Positions 8,335 to 16,586 of a DNA stretch of 64,000 bases are shown piece after piece (within the stretch, counting starts at the first letter, position 1; the number at the start of each line of letters is the position of its first letter). Made by a program: the position numbers and the translations under genes. The stretch comes from Paenisporosarcina quisquiliarum. Its GTDB lineage: Bacteria > Bacillota > Bacilli > Bacillales_A > Planococcaceae. The notes below the pieces were generated by a model. The model saw only the letters and a list, made by a program, of their open reading frames with translations. It ran no database searches and was not told where the DNA came from. The DNA is taken from the NCBI RefSeq assembly GCF_027563315.1, contig NZ_JAMKBJ010000001.1, positions 372,001 through 436,000 of the forward strand, given 5' to 3'.

Positions 8335-9318
8335 ATGGATTTTTCAATCATTCGTATTGCTAGAACGGTTCTGCATGTAACGAATTTACAAGCATCCCGA
8401 GAATTTTATGTCGATGGTTTAGGCATGATTGAAACCGAAAGTGATAATCAGCATATCTATTTAAGAGGACTGGAAGAACATGCTCATCATAGTCTGGTTT
8501 TGAAAAAGGCACAAAAAGCGACGGTGGAAGTACTGAGTTACAAAGTAGCAAAAGAACAGGACCTCGATGAAATTGAAAAGCTTTTTGCTTCCAAAGGTTT
8601 AAAAACAAAATGGATGCCTTCAGGAACCCAACATGCTATGGGAAGAACACTTCGTGTGCATGATAACTCCGGGATTCCGCTTGAGTTTTTCGCGGAAATG
8701 ACCACTGTCAACCGCATGCTTCAACGGTATGATCTGTACCGTGGAGCGAAAATTCAACGGATTGACCACGTCAATTGTGCAGTACCGGATGTTCAAAAAG
8801 CATATGATTTCTATGTTGAGAATTTAGGCTTCTCGTGTTCGGAATATACCGAAACGGAAAAAGGAGACTTGTGGGCTGCCTGGCTTTATCGTAAACCAAC
8901 CGTTCATGATCATGCCTTCATGAGTGGCCCGGGACCAAAACTCCATCACTTTGCGTATTCCCTATCAGACCGTTTGAGCATTCTTGACTGCTGTGACGTT
9001 CTCGCGAGTATGGGTTATGCGCAATCCATTGAACGTGGTCCAGGCCGACATGGATTATCAAATGCATTCTTCCTGTATTTACGAGATCCGGATGGCCATC
9101 GCATTGAACTGTACACCGGTGATTACTTAACAACAGATCCGGATTTGAAGCCTAAACGCTGGGATTTAAATGATCCTCTCCGCCAAACATTCTGGGGACA
9201 TGAAGCGCCAGACCGCTGGTTCAATGAAACAAGCTCGTTTATTGACATTGAGACGGGAGAAGAAATCATTTATCAAGAACCGTTACTGGAACAAAGAAAA
9301 CCGAAAATCATGGTTTAA
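8335..9318 (+). CDS. hpaD: 3,4-dihydroxyphenylacetate 2,3-dioxygenase (extradiol, VOC type)
   Basis: Ring-cleaving dioxygenase of the type I extradiol (vicinal oxygen chelate) family, like the Mn/Fe homoprotocatechuate dioxygenases of Arthrobacter and Brevibacterium. An N-terminal structural VOC module is followed by the catalytic module. The metal ligands are visible: His in RIDHVNCAV, His in KLHHFAYS, and Glu in HRIELYTGD. ATG 8335 is chosen since AGGTGG at 8321-8326 is well spaced; tandem GTG codons at 8323 and 8326 would place the SD inside the gene. About 327 residues. Last gene of the hpa operon, followed by a terminator. Confidence 0.88.
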   Translation: MDFSIIRIARTVLHVTNLQASREFYVDGLGMIETESDNQHIYLRGLEEHAHHSLVLKKAQKATVEVLSYKVAKEQDLDEIEKLFASKGLKTKWMPSGTQHAMGRTLRVHDNSGIPLEFFAEMTTVNRMLQRYDLYRGAKIQRIDHVNCAVPDVQKAYDFYVENLGFSCSEYTETEKGDLWAAWLYRKPTVHDHAFMSGPGPKLHHFAYSLSDRLSILDCCDVLASMGYAQSIERGPGRHGLSNAFFLYLRDPDGHRIELYTGDYLTTDPDLKPKRWDLNDPLRQTFWGHEAPDRWFNETSSFIDIETGEEIIYQEPLLEQRKPKIMV

Positions 9319-9339
9319 GATATTGGAGATTGAGGAGTG

Positions 9340-9378
9340 GGTGAAGTCCTTTTTTAAAGGATTTCGCCTTTTTCTTTT
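9340..9378 (+). terminator. Rho-independent terminator of the hpa operon
   Basis: A 13-bp stem, 9340-9352 pairing with 9356-9368 with two G-U pairs, followed by TTTTTCTTTTT. It lies 22 nt after the hpaD stop. Confidence 0.9.
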
Positions 9379-9468
9379 TCTCCTGATATACAATAGATTG
9401 TGAGAATCTTTTTTATTTGAAACCAATGTAAAAGACAACCGTATAAGTATTGATAAGTTCTTGAAGGG

Positions 9469-9945
9469 ATGGATGAACAAGTGAATACTTCACTTGAATA
9501 CCGTTTGTATGACCGTACTAGCTCATATAAACCATTATTTCACTATGAAGAAATCGATTTACATCAAGTTCTCGCACGTAGAGAATGCGATTTTTATGTA
9601 AAAGAAGGAACCGTCTATAAACAGACTTCATCTGCCATAGAAGGTGATTGGCATGTAATCTATGTAGAAAAGCACGAAGAAGGCGAAAAGGAAAAAGAAG
9701 AATTCAACCTAAACAATACGTTGAAATTGGAAATGCGCAGATTTAATAAAAGAGAAAACTATCCACTGCTGCAAACACTGGAATTCGAACATCATATCGA
9801 CATTCTTTCTCGAATAGGTTCTGTTTACCATTACATCAATGGTCAGGAATGGGAAAAAGATTCCGCTGAAATAGATGAGGATCGTCGTGTTTATGTTCTT
9901 TACCTAATGGAGACCGGATATAAAATGGAGGGAATCAACACATGA
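9469..9945 (+). CDS. Hypothetical acidic protein, first gene of ATP-grasp/DUF350 cluster
   Basis: A soluble, acidic protein of about 158 residues that I do not recognise. There is no signal peptide or membrane segment. The middle contains a highly charged stretch (KHEEGEKEKEEF) between two beta-rich parts. The start is uncertain: ATG 9469 has almost no spacing to GAAGGG, whereas GTG 9481 has a long spacing. Its stop overlaps the next start (ATGA), so it is translationally coupled to the lipoprotein gene. The cluster resembles E. coli yjfKLMC in logic, so it may take the place of YjfK, but sequence similarity is not evident to me. Confidence 0.7.
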   Translation: MDEQVNTSLEYRLYDRTSSYKPLFHYEEIDLHQVLARRECDFYVKEGTVYKQTSSAIEGDWHVIYVEKHEEGEKEKEEFNLNNTLKLEMRRFNKRENYPLLQTLEFEHHIDILSRIGSVYHYINGQEWEKDSAEIDEDRRVYVLYLMETGYKMEGINT

Positions 9946-10298
9946 ATAAGACAAAAAAATTGATGGCAGGCGTAGCGACGTCAGTTATGGCTTTAGGGAT
10001 GACCGGATGCGGACAAGGTGAATATGAACCATCCAATTCTTCATTGCCACCAGAACCTACAGAATACGATTGTGATGACTGGGAATGGGACGAAAATGAA
10101 GCAACCTACTATTGTGACGATAGCAGATCCTCACATTTTGGGGCCTATTATCTCTTCGGCACCATGTTCAGTAATAAATCAGCTTTAAGGAAATCACCAA
10201 ATTATTCAAGTAACTTCAACAAATACAATAACGTACAAAGCGGTGGTGGCTATAAGTCAGGAATCGGCAGTGGCTCCAAAGGAGGATTTGGCGGTTGA
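9942..10298 (+). CDS. Small lipoprotein with Gly/Ser-rich C-terminus (YgiB/YjfM-like position)
   Basis: A 118-residue secreted lipoprotein. A basic N-terminus (MNKTKKL), a hydrophobic stretch and the lipobox MTGC near residue 23 give a type II signal peptide. The mature part is acidic (YDCDDWEWDENE, two further Cys) and ends in a Gly/Ser tail with GSGSKGGFGG. In E. coli the equivalent partner of the ATP-grasp protein is YgiB or YjfM, also a membrane-anchored low-complexity protein. Overlaps both neighbours (ATGA upstream, TTGA downstream), so it is coupled to the ligase gene. Confidence 0.75.
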   Translation: MNKTKKLMAGVATSVMALGMTGCGQGEYEPSNSSLPPEPTEYDCDDWEWDENEATYYCDDSRSSHFGAYYLFGTMFSNKSALRKSPNYSSNFNKYNNVQSGGGYKSGIGSGSKGGFGG

Positions 10299-11578
10299 TT
10301 GACCCACAATTTCAACTGGAAAGACAGAAAGTATATGCACGAGTTCCTTACTTTTTTCCGGACTTATATGAAGTGGAATATGCTTTATTGGACATAAAGA
10401 AACATTCTTTAGCTGAAGTGAAAGATATCCGAAAAGCAGCCGAACAAGTCGGAGCTATTTTCAGAAAAGTTGTCCCTCTTTTAAGGGAACTGGATGACGA
10501 AACCTTGCTACAGCTTGGTATTCCAAGTGAAGCACTGGCGTACTGTCGTCTTAAATCGATTCCCCAGGATACCATTATTGGCCGTCTTGATTTTGTTGTT
10601 TCAGAATCTGGCATCAAGCTAATGGAATTTAATTCCGATACGCCGACATTCATCAAGGAAGCTTTCCAGGCGAACGACTATGTATGTAATTACTATGGGG
10701 CCGCAAATCCGAATGAAACAAGTGTGGACTTGTTACGTAAAGAAATGAGAAAAGCAGTAGCCGCTTCCTGGAATCATTTAAACCGTCCAGGTACGCCTAA
10801 GATCGTCTTCACTTCTCATGGTGACAATATAGAAGATTTGTGGACCACTCGTTTTTTACAGGAACATCTTGATCTCCCATCGGAATACGTCAGTCTGGAC
10901 CAGCTTCAAATATTGACAGAACCAGTCGAAGAGAATGGAGTCATCACGGATTCAGGTCTCTTTACACCAAGTGGGGAACGGATAGATATTTTATACCGAC
11001 AAACTTATCCAATCGAACATTTGGTAAATGATAAAGAACCTACGACCAACGAGAATATTGGGCAGGAACTGATTAAACTCATTATTGAGAACAAAGTGAT
11101 GGTTCTCAATCCACCATCTGCTTTTTTGTTGCAGTCAAAAGCCGTCCAGGCACTTATTTGGGGGCTGCATGAGGAAAATCTATACTTCACCACTGAAGAA
11201 CAGCAAGTGATTGGACAATACTTTTTACCAACCTATTTGGAGCCGGATAAATTTTTAACGCTGAATATGCCCTATGTTCGAAAGCCTTCCCTTGGACGTG
11301 AAGGGGATACGGTAGAAATATTTAACGGAGCGGGTGAAACCATCGACGAGGAGCCCCAGAAGACGTACATCGATAATCTACCTGTCTATCAAGCTTTTTA
11401 TCCTTTACCAGAAACGGAAGTACAGACGACTTTAGGTACAAAACACGTCCATCTGATGTATGGCTGTTTTTTACTGAACGACAAGGCGGGAGCGATTGGC
11501 ATACGTGCAGGTGGGGCAATAACGAATAACTTATCTTATTTTTTACCGATAGGCATAGAAGAGAAATTGAAGGGATGA
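10295..11578 (+). CDS. YgiC/YjfC-family ATP-grasp (glutathionylspermidine synthase-like) protein
   Basis: C-N ligase-like ATP-grasp protein of 427 residues, related to the synthetase domain of glutathionylspermidine synthase (COG0754). Family features include LDFVVSESGIKLMEFNSDTP with the Glu/Asn metal site, YVRKPSLGREG for the nucleotide-binding lysine region, and MYGCFLLND near the C-terminus. TTG start at 10295 with GGAGG 10 nt before, overlapping the lipoprotein stop. Bacilli generally lack glutathione, so true glutathionylspermidine synthesis is unlikely. Ligation of a peptide or amine to a partner is a published type of prediction for this family, untested here. Confidence 0.82.
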   Translation: MIDPQFQLERQKVYARVPYFFPDLYEVEYALLDIKKHSLAEVKDIRKAAEQVGAIFRKVVPLLRELDDETLLQLGIPSEALAYCRLKSIPQDTIIGRLDFVVSESGIKLMEFNSDTPTFIKEAFQANDYVCNYYGAANPNETSVDLLRKEMRKAVAASWNHLNRPGTPKIVFTSHGDNIEDLWTTRFLQEHLDLPSEYVSLDQLQILTEPVEENGVITDSGLFTPSGERIDILYRQTYPIEHLVNDKEPTTNENIGQELIKLIIENKVMVLNPPSAFLLQSKAVQALIWGLHEENLYFTTEEQQVIGQYFLPTYLEPDKFLTLNMPYVRKPSLGREGDTVEIFNGAGETIDEEPQKTYIDNLPVYQAFYPLPETEVQTTLGTKHVHLMYGCFLLNDKAGAIGIRAGGAITNNLSYFLPIGIEEKLKG

Positions 11579-11580
11579 TT

Positions 11581-12000
11581 ATGATGATGGAATACATTAC
11601 GGGAGAAACTGTTGGGAACTTTTTAGCACACTTTGGAGTTGGCGTTTTGCTCATGCTTTTGGGCTTGACTGTCTTTGCATTTACAACCAAGTTTTCTGAA
11701 GTTAAGCTGATTAAAGAAGGAAACATCGCTGTAGCGTTGAAGTTGTGGGGGAAAGCAATCGGTCTTGGCATTGTCATTTATACCGTATGGGCGGGAAGCG
11801 TGAATTTGCTTGATGCCTTTATTTGGGGGCTTGTCGGAATTGCGACTCAAGTAATTGCTTACTGGATTGTGGAATATGGACTCACACCAAATACAAACCT
11901 GGCCAAAGAAGTGGAAAATGGAAATTTAGCTGTAGGATTCAGTTTGTTTTCAATTTCGATCGTTGTCGGATTGCTTGTTGCAGCAAGTCTAACATATTAA
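11581..12000 (+). CDS. DUF350 family membrane protein (YjfL-like)
   Basis: Integral membrane protein, about 139 residues, with four predicted membrane segments and the paired-repeat arrangement seen in DUF350 (E. coli YjfL). Two homologous halves can be seen, each with a small-residue-rich helix. ATG 11581 or 11584 is preferred because AAGGG at 11570-11574 would abut the earlier ATG at 11575. It follows the ATP-grasp gene directly and ends the operon at the terminator. DUF350 and YgiC-like genes are repeatedly found together; the role is unknown. Confidence 0.82.
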   Translation: MMMEYITGETVGNFLAHFGVGVLLMLLGLTVFAFTTKFSEVKLIKEGNIAVALKLWGKAIGLGIVIYTVWAGSVNLLDAFIWGLVGIATQVIAYWIVEYGLTPNTNLAKEVENGNLAVGFSLFSISIVVGLLVAASLTY

Positions 12001-12005
12001 CAATT

Positions 12006-12041
12006 ACCCTTTGAACTTTATAACAGTTCAGAGGGTTTTTT
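12006..12041 (+). terminator. Terminator after DUF350 gene
   Basis: ACCCTTTGAACT at 12006-12017 pairs with AGTTCAGAGGGT at 12025-12036, followed by a T run. Confidence 0.9.
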
Positions 12042-12063
12042 ATAAATGTTTTAATTTATATAA

Positions 12064-12201
12064 ATCAATATCCTTGTCGGAACTAGTGATGCCATCAGTA
12101 AGGGGATGGTTCATTTCCTAATTGGTTTTGCTATCTTAACGCTAGGAGCATTCCAGTTCTTTTATAAGAAGGGACATGCGCAAATTGCAGTATCGGCTTA
12201 A
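12064..12201 (+). pseudogene. C-terminal relic of a membrane protein
   Basis: Between two hairpins lies an open frame of 45 codons without a proper start or ribosome binding site. Its text is coding-like: a hydrophobic helix (HFLIGFAILTLGAFQFF) followed by a basic end (YKKGHAQIAVSA) and a TAA. A TAA at 12061 closes the frame upstream. It reads like the last helix of a transporter whose front part is gone. I do not know the family. The rest of the 12001-12356 gap holds only hairpins and the SD of the next gene. Confidence 0.4.
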
Positions 12202-12241
12202 TAAGAGTTTGAATGAGTGAGTCATGATAAGCATAAAATTT

Positions 12242-12273
12242 ATAGAAGCACAGCCTTTGCTGTGCTTCTATTT
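12242..12273. terminator. Perfect hairpin upstream of hydrolase gene
   Basis: TAGAAGCACAGC at 12243-12254 and its exact complement at 12259-12270 with a 4-nt loop. Only a short T run follows on either side, so it is a probable but weak terminator, perhaps that of the lost gene at 12064-12201. Confidence 0.65.
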
Positions 12274-12356
12274 ATGTGCATTAAGTTGCCATAAAATCAG
12301 AAAGTGAGGAGTTTAGAATTAATTATCAATCAGTAATCATGGAGGAATATATTAGC

Positions 12357-13316
12357 ATGCCCTTTAAAGAAACAGAAGTAGAAATTAATGGTGTCGCAAA
12401 GATTTTTGGAACCATTACTATTCCTTCGAGTCCAATTGAAAATGAAAAGTTTCCTGCGGTTTTATTCATATCTGGTTCTGGACCGCTTGACCGGAATGGA
12501 AACGGACCAAAAGGGAAATACCAGTTCAATTTATATAAAGAACTGGCCGACTTTATTAGTGGACTGGGTTTTGTCACGTTTCGATATGACAAGCGAGGAA
12601 CCGGCAGTAGTAAAGAGGCTTTGTTAACCAGTGGGTTATGGGATTTTGTTGGGGATGCGGAGTGCAGCTATACATACTTACAACAACACCCAAATGTTGA
12701 TTCAGAACGAATCATTGTTCTTGGCCATAGTGAAGGAACAATTATTGGGACAGCACTTTCCGAGCGACAGAAACTTGGAGGATTAATGCTTTTAGCAGGT
12801 GGGGTTGCGAACCTTGATGAATATTTAAAGCATCAAAGAAAGTTAGCCTATCAGGAACTCAAGAGTTCGAAGGGCGTCAAAGGCATACTTATGAGAATGC
12901 TCGTAAATGAAGAAAAAGAAGAAAAGAAAGTAGAAAAACTGATGCAGAAAATGGGGAAATCGAATCGTGATGTTTATAAAGCAATGTTCCTGTTTAAACA
13001 GCCTGCAAAATGGCTAAGAGAACATTATAGTTATGACCCAAGAAAGGCATTAAGGCAAGTGACATGTCCTGTACTCGCTATTCATGGGGACAAAGATCCT
13101 TTGGTTGAAAATGCTCATCTAAATGAACTATCTTCTCTTGTCCAAGGATCTTCAGAATTTCATATCATCAAAGATATGGAACACGGAATGCGTACTCAAA
13201 AAGAAGAAAAATCAATTTTAAAAGTTAAGAAAATGAATAAAACAATTCAGAAACGTCCCTTAAGTCCTGAAGGATTAAATGCGATTTCACACTGGCTCAT
13301 CTCTAATTATAAATAA
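12357..13316 (+). CDS. Alpha/beta hydrolase (serine esterase/peptidase-like)
   Basis: Cytoplasmic alpha/beta hydrolase of about 319 residues. Oxyanion segment FISGSGPLDRNGN, nucleophile elbow GHSEG, acid in HGDKDPLV and catalytic His in MEHGMR make a complete triad. No signal peptide. A cap region rich in Lys/Glu lies between strand 6 and the acid. ATG 12357 is chosen because GGAGG at 12341-12345 is 11 nt before it; the ATG at 12339 overlaps that SD. It stands alone, with 138 nt to the next gene. Substrate unknown; similar proteins are annotated as S9-like or dienelactone-hydrolase-like. Confidence 0.8.
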   Translation: MPFKETEVEINGVAKIFGTITIPSSPIENEKFPAVLFISGSGPLDRNGNGPKGKYQFNLYKELADFISGLGFVTFRYDKRGTGSSKEALLTSGLWDFVGDAECSYTYLQQHPNVDSERIIVLGHSEGTIIGTALSERQKLGGLMLLAGGVANLDEYLKHQRKLAYQELKSSKGVKGILMRMLVNEEKEEKKVEKLMQKMGKSNRDVYKAMFLFKQPAKWLREHYSYDPRKALRQVTCPVLAIHGDKDPLVENAHLNELSSLVQGSSEFHIIKDMEHGMRTQKEEKSILKVKKMNKTIQKRPLSPEGLNAISHWLISNYK

Positions 13317-13454
13317 ATCACTTGGTATGACTGGAAAGATGATTCAATACGAACCAAAGAAAAAAACATGATAGAACAAATGTTCCTTTGAGGGGAGATT
13401 GGCCTTTTTTGAGCAATATACAACTTTGATACGGTCTTCATAGGAGGGTGAACC

Positions 13455-14387
13455 ATGCGAAATCAGACGGAAACAATGATCGAAATAAAAAATTTAGTAA
13501 AGAAATATGGGAGTTTTACAGCTGTCAATGGTATTGGTTTTTCCGTGAATAAAGGGGAGATTTTCGGACTTCTCGGACCAAATGGCGCAGGTAAATCGAC
13601 CACTTTGGAAATGATGGTTGGCTTGCGAAAACCTGATACAGGATCAGCCATTATCGGAGGATTTGATATTGCAAAAGATTTATTAAAAGTGAAAGAAGTC
13701 ATCGGCATCCAGTTACAATCAACCACATTGTTTGAATTACTGACTGTTGAAGAAATTTTGAAGTTGTATGCAAGTTTTTATCAAAAAAACGTCTTGATTC
13801 CCGAGTTGATCGAAGATATGGTATTAACTGAAAAAACGAAGAGTCGTGTCAAGACTCTATCCGGTGGTCAAAAACAACGCCTTGCTATCGCGCTTGCCCT
13901 CGTTCATGATCCTTGGATATTGTTTTTGGATGAACCGACAACGGGACTTGATCCACAGGCTAGAAGAACGCTTTGGGACATCGTATTGAAGTTAAAAGAA
14001 AAAGGAAAGACCACTGTTTTAACCACGCATTATATGGATGAAGCGCAAGTTCTTTGTGACCGAATTGCCATCATGGACCAGGGAAATCTGATTGCTTTAG
14101 ATACACCTTCAGGTCTCATTAAAAGTTTAGAGTCTGATAGTGCAGTAGAATTTCAATATGAAGGCAATTTACTGACACAAGAACTCGAACAGCTTGATGG
14201 GGTGAAACAAGTTGGGAAGCATAAGGATACCTATGTACTTTATACCGATAATCTACAGGAAACATTGATTACCTTGATTCAATTTACATCTGAAAAACAG
14301 ATTCAATTGACCAATCTACAGACCAGAACTTCAACCTTGGAAGATGTATTTATCCATATGACAGGAAGGAGTCTGAGAGAAGAATGA
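13455..14387 (+). CDS. ABC-2 type exporter, ATP-binding protein
   Basis: ATPase of the DrrA/CcmA-like class, 310 residues. Walker A GPNGAGKST, signature LSGGQKQRL, Walker B ILFLDEPTTGLDP, and H-loop TTHYMDEA are all intact. A C-terminal domain of about 80 residues follows, as in drug-export ATPases. GGAGG precedes the ATG at 13455. It shares ATGA with the permease gene downstream, forming a two-gene exporter. Substrate not evident; antibiotic or lipid export are common roles. Confidence 0.88.
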   Translation: MRNQTETMIEIKNLVKKYGSFTAVNGIGFSVNKGEIFGLLGPNGAGKSTTLEMMVGLRKPDTGSAIIGGFDIAKDLLKVKEVIGIQLQSTTLFELLTVEEILKLYASFYQKNVLIPELIEDMVLTEKTKSRVKTLSGGQKQRLAIALALVHDPWILFLDEPTTGLDPQARRTLWDIVLKLKEKGKTTVLTTHYMDEAQVLCDRIAIMDQGNLIALDTPSGLIKSLESDSAVEFQYEGNLLTQELEQLDGVKQVGKHKDTYVLYTDNLQETLITLIQFTSEKQIQLTNLQTRTSTLEDVFIHMTGRSLREE

Positions 14388-15481
14388 AAGCTTATTGGCA
14401 ATTAACGCTATCGCAATTACGAATATTTCTTCGCAACCGCCAAGTTCTTTTCTGGACGCTTGCCTTTCCCATTTTTCTGATGATCATGCTCGGGTCTTTT
14501 TTAGGAGACGGCAATGGAGTATCTGTCTCGATCGGTGTAGTGGATCAGGATCAAACAACTCTTTCAAAAGAGTTCTCAAAAACGCTCGGAAAGATTGAAA
14601 CTGTTAATCTTGAGCCAATCGACAGTAAAGAGAAAGCACTTGCCCAAGTGAAAAAAGGCAATCTTCAACTCGTCGTTGTCATTCCTCAAGGGTATGAGAA
14701 TCAAATGATGGACGCTGCAACAACTACGCCATTTGAGCTCCCGATATATTACAACGAAACCGACGTCGCAGTTTCGCAAATAGGAATGACGATTGTCAAT
14801 AGTGTCGTTGATGGGATTAGTAAGGAAAAAGCAAATTACACGCCAGTCATTGTGACGCATGCAAATGGCATTGAAGCCCTGGACTTAAAGTATATTGATT
14901 TCTTGGTGCCAGGAATTCTAGCCATGATGATTATGAGCAACAATATGAATGGTGTAGCCGGTCAGATTGCTGCGTGGAGAGAGCGCGGGATTTTACGTAG
15001 AATGCAAGGAACCACATTAAAAGCTTCCACTTTTATTGCTGCTCAAATAACAGCAAGACTACTGCTTAACGGCATGCAAGCACTGATTGTATTAGGTGTG
15101 GCTCACCTTATTTACGGAACTCAAGTAAACGGATCTTGGTTAAGTTTAATAACCTTCGTCATTTTAGGAACTCTGGCTTTTATGGCAATAGGCTTCATCA
15201 TTGCTGGAGTAGCCAAAACACCTGAAAGTGCGGGACCGATTGCAGGCTTCTTATCGTTTCCTATGCTGTTTTTAGGCGGAGTATTTTTCCCGATTCGCGA
15301 TATGCCTGCATTTCTTCAGCCGATTGTTAACGTATTACCAATTTCTCATTTAAGCCATGCATTACGGGAAACAATGAATGTCGGGACATCGTTTATGGAC
15401 CTTGGTTCTGAAGCACTCATATTGGGCGGTTGGTTAGTCGGGGCTTTTATCGTGGCTAGTTACACATTTAAATGGGAATAA
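14384..15481 (+). CDS. ABC-2 type exporter, permease
   Basis: Permease with the YhgE/DrrB-like ABC-2 architecture, 365 residues: one N-terminal membrane helix, a large extracytoplasmic domain of about 150 residues, then five helices including a GFLSFPMLFLGGVFFP motif before the last pair. Starts within the ATPase stop (ATGA). The C-terminal helix block is typical of ABC2_membrane_3. Works with the preceding ATPase; no regulator is adjacent. Confidence 0.87.
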   Translation: MKAYWQLTLSQLRIFLRNRQVLFWTLAFPIFLMIMLGSFLGDGNGVSVSIGVVDQDQTTLSKEFSKTLGKIETVNLEPIDSKEKALAQVKKGNLQLVVVIPQGYENQMMDAATTTPFELPIYYNETDVAVSQIGMTIVNSVVDGISKEKANYTPVIVTHANGIEALDLKYIDFLVPGILAMMIMSNNMNGVAGQIAAWRERGILRRMQGTTLKASTFIAAQITARLLLNGMQALIVLGVAHLIYGTQVNGSWLSLITFVILGTLAFMAIGFIIAGVAKTPESAGPIAGFLSFPMLFLGGVFFPIRDMPAFLQPIVNVLPISHLSHALRETMNVGTSFMDLGSEALILGGWLVGAFIVASYTFKWE

Positions 15482-15508
15482 GAATTCAAAATCAGGAAGG
15501 AGATTCTA

Positions 15509-15943
15509 ATGGATAATCAAAATTACAAAACTCATGTAAAAGTAGACCCGCTTTATCACTATGTATTGTTGATTCTATTAGTAACAACATTGGTCGTATC
15601 CATACTTAATTTAGTCCGCTCATTTAACGCGGGGGAAAACATTCTGCAATCTATTTTATTATTACTAATGGTTGTGTGCATTATTATTGTTGCCATTCTA
15701 GTTAGACTGAACCCTTTAAAAAACCAGGATCGAACCATTCGAGCAGAAGAAAATCTGCGTCATTTTGTGTTAACAGGTAAATTACTAGATTCAAATCTTA
15801 GTAAAGGTCAAATTATTGCCTTACGCTTTGCCGGTGAACAAGAGTTTCCAACTCTTTGTGAACGTGCCGTCAAAGAAAAACTGTCCCCAGATGATATTAA
15901 AAAAGCAATTGTTTCATGGAAAGCAGACCATCATCGAATTTAA
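15509..15943 (+). CDS. DUF6526 family membrane protein
   Basis: A 144-residue protein with two membrane helices near the N-terminus (residues about 18-40 and 48-68) and a cytoplasmic C-terminal half. The opening NYKTHVKVDPLYHY, the RAEENLRHFVLTGK segment and IIALRFAGEQEFP are features of DUF6526. SD AAGGAG precedes ATG 15509. Follows the exporter genes by 27 nt and ends at a strong terminator, so it may be co-transcribed with them. Function unknown. Confidence 0.82.
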   Translation: MDNQNYKTHVKVDPLYHYVLLILLVTTLVVSILNLVRSFNAGENILQSILLLLMVVCIIIVAILVRLNPLKNQDRTIRAEENLRHFVLTGKLLDSNLSKGQIIALRFAGEQEFPTLCERAVKEKLSPDDIKKAIVSWKADHHRI

Positions 15944-15948
15944 AAACG

Positions 15949-15984
15949 AAACCCCCGTTGAAAAAATTCAACGGGGGTTATATA
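15949..15984. terminator. Bidirectional terminator
   Basis: AACCCCCGTTGAA at 15950-15962 pairs perfectly with 15967-15979. It lies between convergent genes (DUF6526 and the VOC protein); A/T flanks allow use in both directions. Confidence 0.88.
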
Positions 15985-16003
15985 TAGACTTAGGCAAGAT
16001 GTA

Positions 16004-16426
16004 TTATAACTCACTCATTCCGTAATTAAACTGCCATTCGATTCCGAACTTATCTCTAAGGCTTCCATAACATTTGCTCCAGAATGTTTCTTGAAGCTCC
16101 ATCCCTACAGTTCCGCCTGTTTTCAACTGATCAAACAGTGATTTGAGTTCATCCAGGTCCTCACTGACGATGGCGAGACTAATGTTATTTCCTTCAACAA
16201 AAGGCATTCCAGGGAATGTATCAGAAAACATAACAACGCTGCCACACATGTTTAAACGAGTGTGCATAATACGGTTTTTAGCTTCTTCAGGCAATGGATA
16301 CTCTTCACTTGGCGGCATTTCACCAAACGTCATGATTTTTGGTTCTTCAGTTTTAAATACATCTGCGTAAAATTCTACTGCTTCCCGACAATTCCCATTA
16401 AAATTCAGATAAACTTCAATAGCCAT
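16004..16426 (-). CDS. VOC family protein (PhnB-like)
   Basis: Glyoxalase/bleomycin-resistance fold protein of the PhnB/DUF1338-like group, about 140 residues. The pattern MAIEVYLNFNGNCREAVEFY at the N-terminus and the FGIEWQFNY end are characteristic. A typical member has MTFGEMPP in the middle, seen here. The in-frame GTG at 16435 is less likely than ATG 16426, which has AGGGGTG 7 nt upstream. It is convergent to the exporter cluster. Members of this family usually have no known substrate. Confidence 0.85.
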   Translation of the reverse strand: MAIEVYLNFNGNCREAVEFYADVFKTEEPKIMTFGEMPPSEEYPLPEEAKNRIMHTRLNMCGSVVMFSDTFPGMPFVEGNNISLAIVSEDLDELKSLFDQLKTGGTVGMELQETFWSKCYGSLRDKFGIEWQFNYGMSEL

Positions 16427-16533
16427 TTCTATCACCCCTCAAGATTTATTTGAGTATTTCGAAATTACTAAAACACTATTGTCAGTATACCATTTTAAAC
16501 CATATTGATATTGACAAACTAAGTCCTCAAACA

Positions 16534-16573
16534 AAAAGGCATGTAATTCCTTATCGGAAATTACATGCCTTTT
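16534..16573 (-). terminator. Terminator of ptsHI
   Basis: AAAAGGCATGTAATT at 16534-16548 pairs with 16559-16573, extended by CC/GG; on the minus strand the stem is followed by a T run. It is 14 nt beyond the ptsI stop. Confidence 0.9.
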
Positions 16574-16586
16574 GTGATTTAAAACA

